Source: Echiichthys vipera (lineage: Eukaryota; Chordata; Actinopteri; Perciformes; Trachinidae). From it: 64,000 nt of DNA. The translations under genes and the position numbers were made by a program. Positions 21,675 through 30,132 of the stretch are shown here, piece after piece; position 1 is the first letter of the stretch, and each line of letters starts with the position of its first letter. Location of the stretch: assembly GCA_963691815.1 (NCBI GenBank), contig OY829665.1:23351906-23415905 (forward strand), in the 5' to 3' direction. The notes under the pieces were generated by a model. That model worked only from the letters and a program-made list of their open reading frames with translations, was not told the origin of the DNA and made no database searches.

Positions 21675-22724
21675 GACACCAATGGTTTGGGGCCAGCGGC
21701 GACTTCCTGGCACAGTTCTTACTTGTCACGGTCCAGTACTTTGAATTGGGCATAACAACGGCTGCTGCATAGAATGTTATGCCACAACTCAATTGGTGTT
21801 CCTCTCCACAGAAATCTTTAGCAAAAGGCATAAGACTTGTGCATTATGAAGAGAGAGCAGATTAAGTACAGCCCTCTTGGCTGGAACAGCAGAAAAACTT
21901 AATCTTCCCAGTCAGAACCCTCAAAGTTGACCTCACTGTGTTTTAAGTGTTCCAATTCCGAGGCCACGCCCATTCCTCTAGCCCTGTACACATGATCAAA
22001 AAGTATTCCCTCTCTATGCATTTTTTTTTCTGCTGATCAAAATGAAAATCTCATTGCATTTTTTGGAGTCTTCATCTTGCTGTTTACTCAGCGCTCCAAT
22101 TGTCCCTAACTTGAATTGGGCATAACAATTGCTGCTGTTGAACATCCCCACCCAAGCACTCCATGGTAGGGCAATAAAGTTTCTTTATCAAGAGTTTTTT
22201 GCTTTATACAAATTTATGAGGCTCAGCCAGATGGCAAAGCCTGCCAAAAATAGGTTCAACTCATTGGTGTTCCTCTCCACGGAAATCTTTAGTAAAAGGC
22301 GAAAGATTTGTTCGCTATGAAGAGAAACCAGAGTAAGTACAGGCCTCTTTGCGAGCGCAGCCAAAGATGTTAGTCGCCCCATTCAAAACCCTCACGGTGG
22401 GCCTCACTGTGTGCAACGTTCAAAATTGGAGGTCGCACCCATTCCCTGCCCACATTATAACAGGGGCAATATTGCCTCTTTTTTAAAAAACTGATTTAAG
22501 GTGCATGTCTTGCTCCTTTTTTTGGGCAGGCTTAATCTTGCTGTTTATTAGGCGTGCACTTTGGATCTACTTGTCATCGCTTGTAGTATGCCCAGGGATT
22601 TGAGATCTGGAGGGCAACAAGCTTTTACTAGTGAGGAATCAACAAAGAACGTTATGCCACAACTAAAGGCTCTTAATGCACTCTTTTTACGTAGCCACTT
22701 GATTTTCCACAAGGTAGAAAGAGA

Positions 22725-22868
22725 GCGCACCATTCCCGGCAACACTGCAATACCAGGTCGATGCGTGGAGTGAAAGGAGCAAGCTCCTTTTTCAACTCCA
22801 GATGCTAAAAATCCATTTAATATGTGGTCCCCTGATAGAGGACATATCAGATATTAAACTGATAAGAA

Positions 22869-22873
<5 letters not shown>
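22725..22873 (-). pseudogene. U2 3' fragment (nt 38-186) downstream of element copy 2
   Basis: Consensus U2 sequence from A38 to the 3' end, directly after the poly(A) tail of element copy 2. nt 34-37 (UAGU) are missing between this piece and the 5' piece at 28,491-28,523. A38 could also be the last base of the tail. The 3'-box-like motif follows normally. Confidence 0.95.

Positions 22874-22901
<28 letters not shown>
22873..22901 (-). other. poly(A) tail of copy 2
   Basis: An uninterrupted run of 29 T on + (A on the element strand) at the 3' junction. It lies just past an AATAAA on the minus strand at 22,910-22,905. One base (22,873) may belong to U2 A38. The pure run suggests a young insertion. 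Confidence 0.9.
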
Positions 22902-22904
22902 CTT

Positions 22905-22910
22905 TTTATT
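22905..22910 (-). promoter_or_regulatory. AATAAA polyadenylation signal, copy 2
   Basis: Minus-strand AATAAA within GAAAATAAAAAG, a few bases before the poly(A) run. It sits closer to the tail than the usual 10-30 nt, so it may act partly as tail sequence. Confidence 0.5.
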
Positions 22911-23292
22911 TTCAACCAAAAACAAAACATTCATGCACAGTCAATAATGTCAAAACACAAAGGAAAATTTCACATGTCAGCCATCATGCACATAAATTTT
23001 GGCATCGCTCCTAACGCCGTTAAACAGCAGGAACACGAATAGGGACCATGAGAAAACTAAGGCCTCTCAAACCGTGCATTCAAAAAAAAAAAAGAAAAAA
23101 ACCGAAATACAGACATTTCCATGATACAAAACCTAATAGAGCGAAATGGCCAACAGGCAGTAAGCCAACCACAATAGAAGACACAAAACGACAAATGTGC
23201 AGAAGGTAGAAAATTGCAAGGCAAACAACCAAGGAAAATGACAAAACAAAAGCAGGCATCGCCTGAACTGTGTATCAAAACAAATTTCCCAT

Positions 23293-26200
23293 TTAGTACA
23301 GCCAGTCCCTGCTTAATATCCCCGGTTCCGCCAGAGGGCCCCAAAACCTCATGGCATATTCCCTCCCCTTTGTCCTCCCGCACTCCCTGATGTATCCCCA
23401 GGTACACCATTTCATCTTAACAAAAACCTCCTCAGCACCCACCCGGGAAACCTCCCGCCCGATTGACCCACACCTTCTTTCCCACAGCGCCCTCTTTGTC
23501 TCTGTGACCACAACCCAGACCACCTCCCGCTTGTCCTTTCGCATCTTGTCTAGTCCGTCGCCCAAGACGACTAGATCCCCTGACAAGACTCCAGGGTCCA
23601 GGGCTAGACCCAGCCATTTCCGGACCATAGTCCAGACCGGGGCCACTTCCCTGCAGGACCAGAAGGCATGGTCCACTGTCTCCACTCCTCCGCCACCCAG
23701 CGGGCAAAGGGGTGAGCCCCTTCCCCACAGCCGGTGGACTCGCTCCCTCACTGGCAGTCTATTCCCGGCGACGAACCAATTCAGGTCACGCCCCCCTACG
23801 CTCAGCCCTGCCGGCTGTATCAGTGCCCAGTCTATCTGACGGGGCGCCTCGGGTGCTCCCACACCCTCGGCCCATTCCCGGGAGAGGCAGCCACCATACA
23901 GCTCCTTGTGCTTCAAAGCACAGCCATTTTCCAGGCACCATTGGTGGCTTCTGATAAAGCCGATCACCCTGGCTTGGTGCCATGGGGGGTCCCAGCACCA
24001 TGGGGCCAGCAGCCCCAAGGGTCTCATGCCCCGAAAGGTGAACCCCAGCCAGAGCCTCACCAAAAAAAAAAGCCCTGTGCACCAAGGCCCTCGTCAGGAT
24101 CCGGGCTTGGAATGCCACGTGAAGGCACAGCGCCTTCAGTGGGAGGCTGGGGACCCCTCTCCCGCCCTGATCCAACGGCCTGAACATCCGTGCCCTACTC
24201 ACTAGTTCCGCACCACCCCCCCACAAGAACTGAAACACTAGACGTTCTAGCCTCCTCCCAAGGAAGAAGGGGATGGGGAAAACGTAAGCGACATAGTTCA
24301 CCCTAGGCATAATGTCCGACTTTACCGCGATTATCCGCCCGGACAGTGAGAGAGGCCGTGCTCGCCACACACCCAGCCTGCGGGCTATCTTCCCCAGCAG
24401 GTCCCCCTAATTTTTTGCCGCTGACGCATGGTGATAAAAGTCCACCCCCAAAACTCGATGCCTTTCCCTTTCCACCCTAAATCCTCCCGGGACAGTTTCA
24501 AGGGAACCCCATCCCCCAAATCCCATGACCGCGGATTTGCTCAAATTGACCCTTGCTCCAGTGGCCTGGCTGTGAAGCTGCAGCACCTCTGTTACTGCCG
24601 GGAAGCTCCCCTTGGACGTCAAAAACAGTGTAAGGTCATCTGCATAAGCAGCGACCTTTGCCATTGCGCCTTGGCCCCCTGGAAGATGGAGGCCCAAGAT
24701 CCCAGGGTTTGCTCTGAGGCGCGCAAGCAGTGGTTCCACTGACAAGACGTACAGCAGGGGGGAGAGCGGGCACCCCTGTCTCACCCCGCCAGCCTGCTGT
24801 ACCGGCTCCGAGAGGTGACCCCTGACCCGAATCTTACTCAGAGCCTCGGAGTACAGCAGCTTTACCCAGGAGCAGAACCGAGGCCCGAAGTTCATTCTTT
24901 CCAAGACCCGAAAGAGGAAGGCATGGGAGACGCGATCAAAGGCCTTTTCCTGATCTAAGGAGAGCAGGGCGAGTGGCAGACCCCGCTGCTCGGCCCAGCT
25001 AACCGCATCCCGGATCAGGACGAGGTTTAGGCTGCCAGTCCGGCCAGGGACCCCGCATGTTTGGTCCTCGTGGATAACTGAGGGCAAAGCTCCACTCATT
25101 CGCCGCGTCAGTGCCTTGGCCAAAATTTTATAGTCCGCGGTCAGCAGGGTGATGGGCCGCCAGTTTGCCAGTGACTCCCTGGGCCCTTTTTTGTGCAGCA
25201 GCGACACATGCCCTGTCCTCATGGACAAGGGAAGCCGGCCACAGCCCAGACTCTCCCTAAAAACCTCCAGGAGGTCAGGCCCAATTAGGGACCAGAAAGT
25301 CCTATAGACCTCCACCGGAAGGCCATCGCACCCAGGTGCCTTCCCCGTCTTCAGCGACAGCATTGCCTCTTCCAGTTCGTCTAAAGAAAGAGGCCTCTCC
25401 AGCCCCCCGCGCTCACCGTCTGCCAGGCGCAGCTCCAGGGAGCTGAGGAACACCCCGGCCTCCCGTTCGTTGGTTGCTCGAGCCCCGAAAAGGTCGGCAT
25501 AGAAATCCCTGGCCAGGTCCGTGACCTCTGAGAGCTCTGACACTGGCCCCCCTGGCCCCATCACCACCTCCAGGGAGCACTGTTTTTGGCGCCTCCGGGC
25601 AGCAGAATAAAAAGTCTTGGAGGGGACCTCCCCTTCCAACCTTCCCCGCACCCCCGCAGACAGTAGAAAGGTCTTTGCCCTCTGCATATAGATATCTTTG
25701 AGGAGGCCCCGAAGGGTGGCCATCCTCCCTTTCTCCTCCTCCGAGAGAGCAGGGCCTCTCAGCCACAAATCCTGGAGTTCCCTCCCCCACCCGACAGCAG
25801 CCTCCCGCCTGTCCCTGGCCCGGTCTTTCCCCCATCCCTTGCAATAAGTGGCGAGCCGTGTCTTAACCCCCTCCCACCACTCACTCCAGGTGGTAAAAAA
25901 GGGCCTGAGACCCTTCCAGCCCCTATATAGTTCTCTGACGGATGCCTGGAAGGCCGGATCCACGAGAAATGTAACGTTTAGCCTCCATGGGCTCCGCCTC
26001 ATCCGTGTTGACGCCACTTCGACCCCGGCACCCACCAGGCAGTGGTCTGACAGCCACATCGGCTGGACCGCCTGTGCACTGACCGGGACTGTCCGTGACA
26101 CGAACAGGTAGTCCAGGCGAGAGGCTGCACCCCTTGAATTTGACCATGTTGGCCCAGGTGGGGGGCCACCAGCCGGTCTGAAGGCGTCTTGGAGCGCAAA

Positions 26201-26683
26201 GGCTTCCGTCAGCCTCGCAAGGTCGCTGAGAGGGGTCTTGTCCAAATCTATGTTGAAGTCACCCCCCAGCACAACTATTTTGTTGGTGAAGAGGAGTGGC
26301 TCCACATGGTGAAAGAAACCCCTGCGCTCGCCAGGGGTGCTGGGGGCGTAGACGTTAATGAGCCGGAGCTGGGAACCCCGCCAGTTCACATCTACGCAAA
26401 GGATTCTCCCAGGCACCACCTCGCACTCGGACTCAATCACAAGGTCCCAGCCCCTAAAGAGTATTCCCACCCCGTCCGCCCGGACATTCCCACCCCCCCA
26501 GATGGAAGGGCCCCACTCCCAACCCCTCCTAAGGGCTTCTACCTCCCTTCCTCCCCCCACATGGACCTCTTGCAGGAACAGCACATCAAAATCCCTGTCC
26601 CGTATGGACAGGAAAAAGGCCTGCCTTCTGACCGTCATCTTTATGCCCCTTACGTTTAGAGTGCCCACATTCAACCTTGTCAT
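23293..26683 (-). pseudogene. ORF2 of copy 2: endonuclease/reverse transcriptase with a nonsense codon and a frameshift
   Basis: ORF2 nicks the target and copies the element RNA at the nick. From ATG at 26,683 (MTRLNVGTLN) the domains are: apurinic-type endonuclease at 1-235 (N10, E39, D142, N144, D191, SDH 212-214); linker; reverse transcriptase at about 445-720 (KTGKAPGCDG, NWRPITLL, SLDQEKAFDR at 575-584, GVRQGCPLSP, AAYADDLTLF with YADD at 680-683). Codon 759 is TAG (24,409-24,407) where copy 3 has TGG. The frame then continues to about 24,070, where a run of 10 A on + (9 in copy 3) shifts it; the last part runs from 24,063 to 23,293. The C-terminal Cys/His motif has Gly where copy 3 has its second Cys. 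Endonuclease and the reverse transcriptase core remain intact before the stop. Confidence 0.93.
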
Positions 26684-26976
26684 GTGTTGGTAAAACAGTG
26701 GAAAATTCCCAGTGTCCCAAAACCCCCCCTCCCCGCCCTCTCCCCAGTCATCCCCCACGCCAAACTCCCCCACACTGATCCCACCCACCGCCAGAAAGGA
26801 ATACAAAACCAGATAGTGCAAACAGCAGCTGCGGTCCCCCATCTGCACGCAAGGAGAGAACCACCCAACAGCCCCTGAACCCCTAAGACAAGAATTAATT
26901 TTACACATATTTCCGAACAAAACAGAAAAAAATAAAACATTATCCTCACGCTCCTGCTCAGGACCATCACTTTCAT
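26680..26976 (-). CDS. hydrophobic bridging ORF, copy 2 (uncertain)
   Basis: Same 98-codon frame as in copy 1, joined to the ORF1 stop and the ORF2 start by ATGA overlaps. The ATG has G at -3, a better start context than ORF2's own (C at -3). No recognised domain. Confidence 0.3.
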   Translation of the reverse strand: MKVMVLSRSVRIMFYFFLFCSEICVKLILVLGVQGLLGGSLLACRWGTAAAVCTIWFCIPFWRWVGSVWGSLAWGMTGERAGRGGFGTLGIFHCFTNT

Positions 26977-28481
26977 GTCTCTTCTGGCTGTCCTTCCAGC
27001 GGGGCCCACCGGTTGGCAGTGGAGACGGTACACCCCGACCAGGCTGCACCAGAGGGCTGAGGAGGGGGCGGAGCCTCCTCCACCTCCGGACCGGAGTCCT
27101 CCACACCAGCTTCTCTGACCATGGGCTGAGGGGAGCTTTCCGGGGGGGGGGCCACGCTCACACGGAGTTTGGTTGGTGCTCGTGTGTCCCGTGCTCCTCT
27201 CTTGCACCCCCTTGGACCAATTCCCATCTCGATGTCTGAAGAGACCGCGGTGGTAGAGGTGCCAGAGGTCTCTGCTGGGTCCACCCCCAGAACTGGCCCC
27301 AGCAACCCCAGGCTCTGCTCGAGGGAATCCAGAGGACCAGGTGGAAAGGGAGATTTCGCCCAGTCGGCTAGTTCCGGTGCCCCACTAACCAGCGGTGTTT
27401 CCGGCACAATTGATGAGGGGTCCTGCTGTGTGGGCTGTGGGAGGTCCGCCAGCATCTGCCTCATCGCACGACCAAGGCCGGCCTCCACCCCGACCCGGTC
27501 CTCGCCGACCCCGGCAACGTCCACCTGTGGTAACACCGGTGATGCGTCCCGGGCCTCCGGGGGAGGGCCACCGTCGGCCACTGAACCTGCCGCGTCCAAG
27601 GCGTCCTCCAACTGCTGGCCCATCCCCAGCGCCCCGAGATAGCCCGTCGTCTCCGGTCCTTCCCGCTGTCCCTCAGCCACAGGGGCCCCGCCGTCTCTCT
27701 CCGGCCCATTCGCCGGGGCTACCCTCGCGGCGTATGTTTTAGCCCGATGTGGGCAACCTTTGTAGAGGTGCTCCCCAGACCCACACAGGGAGCATGTCTT
27801 GGGGGCAGGGCAGGAGCTGGCCAGGTGGCCCTGCTCCCCGCAGAACCTACATCGTAGGCCGTCGCAGGCTGCCTTTTCATGGCCCAGGCCCCCGCACCGA
27901 CGACAATACTGGGGCTGGCCTGGGTAAGAGAGGTAGCCCCTGTCCGGGCCGATAGTAAAGGACCCGGGTGGGTGGATGTATTCGCCTGCTACCCCCGGTC
28001 TAGGGCGAAGTTGTACCAAAAACCTTCTCTGCCCAGTCCAGACCCCGAAACTGTCTCTCAGTTTTGTGCCACCCCAAACCTCCTTACAGTGCCTCTTTAG
28101 GAAGGTCAGAATGTCTTGGTCCATCACGTACGCATTGTACATTTGTATGACCAGGGGAACCCGTTCCTGCATAAACAGGGCGTTAATCCCCATGCCGCCC
28201 AGAAGCGAGTGTCCAGAAAGTTCCTGCCACTTAGCCAACATAAGCAGGCACTCACGCCGATCGTTGAAGGACACATCCGCCAGACCAGCTCCGGGATAGA
28301 TTTGAAGGCAGAAGAGGCAGTCAGGGGACATCCGGAACAAACTCTTCAATACCGATCCAATTAGGAAGCTCCTGCTGAACCTTTGACGTTGGTCCTTTGT
28401 TGCTCCATCCGTCAGTTCTACGCGAACAGTATTTCTCAGCCGCACCGGGAGGGCCGGCAAGGGATTGCTTCCCGAGGTCAT
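26973..28481 (-). CDS. retrotransposon ORF1 with three zinc knuckles, copy 2
   Basis: Uninterrupted 502-codon ORF starting at ATG 28,481, 9 nt from the U2 junction. Differs from copy 1 by one visible residue (Glu for Asp in the C-terminal VREAGVED stretch). The three CCHC motifs are intact. The ORF2 frame is already open through the last 130 bp of ORF1, so the two cistrons are read in different frames over the same DNA; whether that upstream stretch is translated is unknown. Confidence 0.9.
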   Translation of the reverse strand: MTSGSNPLPALPVRLRNTVRVELTDGATKDQRQRFSRSFLIGSVLKSLFRMSPDCLFCLQIYPGAGLADVSFNDRRECLLMLAKWQELSGHSLLGGMGINALFMQERVPLVIQMYNAYVMDQDILTFLKRHCKEVWGGTKLRDSFGVWTGQRRFLVQLRPRPGVAGEYIHPPGSFTIGPDRGYLSYPGQPQYCRRCGGLGHEKAACDGLRCRFCGEQGHLASSCPAPKTCSLCGSGEHLYKGCPHRAKTYAARVAPANGPERDGGAPVAEGQREGPETTGYLGALGMGQQLEDALDAAGSVADGGPPPEARDASPVLPQVDVAGVGEDRVGVEAGLGRAMRQMLADLPQPTQQDPSSIVPETPLVSGAPELADWAKSPFPPGPLDSLEQSLGLLGPVLGVDPAETSGTSTTAVSSDIEMGIGPRGCKRGARDTRAPTKLRVSVAPPPESSPQPMVREAGVEDSGPEVEEAPPPPQPSGAAWSGCTVSTANRWAPLEGQPEET

Positions 28482-28490
28482 CTTGGTCAC

Positions 28491-28523
28491 CACTTGATCT
28501 TAGCCAAAAGGCCGAGAAGCGAT
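28491..28523 (-). pseudogene. U2 5' fragment (nt 1-33) upstream of element copy 2
   Basis: U2 nt 1-33, ending at G33, the first base of GUAGUA, with an intact PSE at 28,559-28,582. It reads directly into the element: GTG (U2 nt 31-33) is followed by the element's own GTGACCAAG and then ATG. Confidence 0.95.
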
Positions 28524-29575
28524 GACACCAATGGTTTGGGGCCAGCGGCGACTTCCTGGCACAGTTCTTACTTGTCACGGTCCAGTACTTTGAATTGGGC
28601 ATAACAACGGTTGCTGCATAGAATGTTATGCCACAACTCAATTGGTGTTCCTCTCCACAGAAATCTTTAGCAAAAGGCATAAGACTTGTGCATTATGAAG
28701 TGAGAGCAGATTAAGTACAGCCCTCTTGGCTGGAACAGCAGAAAAACTTAATCTTCCCAGTCAGAACCCTCAAAGTTGACCTCACTGTGTTTTATGTGTT
28801 CCAATTCCGAGGCCACGCCCATTCCCCTAGCCCTGTCCACATGATCAAAAAGTATTCCCTCTCTATGCATTTCTTTTTCTGCTGATCGAAAATGAAAATC
28901 TCATTGCATTTTTTGGAGTCTTCATCTTGCTGTTTACTCAGCGCTCCAATTGTCCCCAACTTGAATTGGGCATAACAATTGCTGCTGTTGAGCATCCCCA
29001 CCCAAGCACTCCATAGTAGGGCAATAAAGTTTCTTTATCAAGAGTTTTTTGCTTTATACAAATGCATGAGGCTCAGCCAGATGGCAAAGCCTGCCAAAAA
29101 TAGGTTCAACTCATTGGTGTTCCTCTCCACGGAAATCTTTAGTAAAAGGCGAAAGATTTGTTCGCTATGAAGAGAAACCAGAGTAATACAGGCCTCTTTG
29201 CGAGCGCAGCCAAAGATGTTAGTCGCCCTATTCAAAACCCTCACGGTGGGCCGCACTTTGTGTGCAACGTTCAAAATTGGAGGTCGCACCCATTCCCTGC
29301 CCACATTATAACAGGGGCAATATTGCCTCTTTTTTTAAAAACTGATTTAAGGTGCATGTCTTGCTCCTTTTTTTGGGCAGGCTTAATCTTGCTGTTTATT
29401 AGGCGTGCACTTTGGACCTACTTGTCATGGCTTGTAGTATGCCCAGGGATTTGAGATCTGGAGGGCAACAAGCTTTTACTAGTGAGGAATCAACAAAGAA
29501 CGTTGTGCCACAACTAAAGGCTCTTAATGCACTCTTTTTACGTAGCCACTTGATTTTCCACAAGGTAGAAAGAGA

Positions 29576-29724
29576 GCGCACCATTCCCGGCTACACTGCA
29601 AAACCAGGTCGATGCGTGGAGTGAAAGGAACAAGCTCCTTTTTCAACTCCAGATGCTAAAAATCCATTTAATATGTGGTCCCCTGATAGAGGACATACCA
29701 GATATTAAACTGATAAGAACAGAT
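29576..29724 (-). pseudogene. U2 3' fragment (nt 38-186) downstream of element copy 3
   Basis: Starts at A38, as for copy 2, but belongs to a different U2 sequence type: nt 170 A, nt 160 U, nt 132 U and nt 64 G. Apart from nt 160 this is the type seen at 52,941-53,126. The different target allele argues for a separate insertion rather than duplication of copy 2. Confidence 0.95.
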
Positions 29725-29752
29725 TTTTTTATTTTTTTTATTTTTTTTTATT
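29725..29752 (-). other. interrupted poly(A) tail and AATAAA of copy 3
   Basis: On the element strand the end reads A4 T A9 T A8 T A7 and then U2 sequence; the first T belongs to an AATAAA at 29,752-29,747. The evenly spaced T residues contrast with the pure run of copy 2 and could come from repeated slippage over the AATAAA end or from later mutation. Confidence 0.8.
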
Positions 29753-30132
29753 TTCAACCAAAAACAAAACATTCATGCACAGTCAATAATGTCAAAACAC
29801 AAAGGAAAATTTCACATGTCAGCCATCATGCACATAAATTTTGGCATCGCTCCTAACGCCGTTAAACAGCAGGAACACGAATAGGGACCATGAGAAAACT
29901 AAGGCCTCTCAAACCGTGCATTCAAAAAAAAAAGAAAAAAAAAGAAATACAGACATTTCCATGATACAAAACCTAATAGAGCGAAATGGCCAACAGGCAG
30001 TAAGCCAACCACAATAGAAGACACAAAACGACAAATGTGCAGAAGGTAGAAAAACGCAAGGCAAACAACCAAGGAAAATGACAAAACAAAAGCAGGCATC
30101 GCCTGAACTGTGTATCAAAACAAATTTCCCAT

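Larger units (their letters stand above)
14336..21759. repeat. tandem duplication of a three-unit block, 3,712-bp period
   Basis: Copy one is about 14,336-18,047 and copy two about 18,048-21,759; the 3,712-bp period persists to near 22,185. Private variants are shared in register: U2 with nt 76 A and nt 161 A, then a nt 174 A copy, then a U53 to A copy. Near 18,595 the second copy has a small deletion (ATTTTTCGC versus ATTTGTTCGC). This implies a very recent unequal exchange of three units. Confidence 0.9.
9269..22873 (-). repeat. U2 snRNA tandem array, middle block
   Basis: Ten complete U2 genes plus the two U2 fragments flanking the elements at each end. Unit length is 1,236-1,239 bp throughout. 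Spacers contain the internal duplication and no genes. Confidence 0.95.
22874..28490 (-). mobile_element. U2-targeted Tx1-like non-LTR retrotransposon, copy 2 (full length)
   Basis: 5.6-kb LINE-type element in the U2 sense orientation: 9-nt leader, ORF1, bridging ORF, ORF2, about 390-nt 3' UTR, AATAAA and a poly(A) tail of about 28-29 nt. There are no long terminal repeats and no target-site duplication; instead 4 nt of target (U2 nt 34-37) are missing. CCHC ORF1, apurinic-type endonuclease, YADD reverse transcriptase and U2 insertion match the described Keno-type Tx1-clade elements (from memory; not searched). ORF1 is open, ORF2 is broken. Confidence 0.95.
28491..29724 (-). repeat. single U2 array period between element copies 2 and 3
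   Basis: One unit's worth of DNA: the 5' fragment of one U2, its promoter and spacer, and the 3' fragment of the next U2. No intact U2 gene lies between the elements. The spacer has a private 2-bp loss in GTAAGTACAGG (AGTAATACAGG at about 29,182). Confidence 0.95.

Noticed and set aside
22873..22901. T29 run as an RNA polymerase III terminator or microsatellite
   Set aside because: It sits precisely at the element/U2 junction after AATAAA and is better explained as the retrotransposon poly(A) tail.
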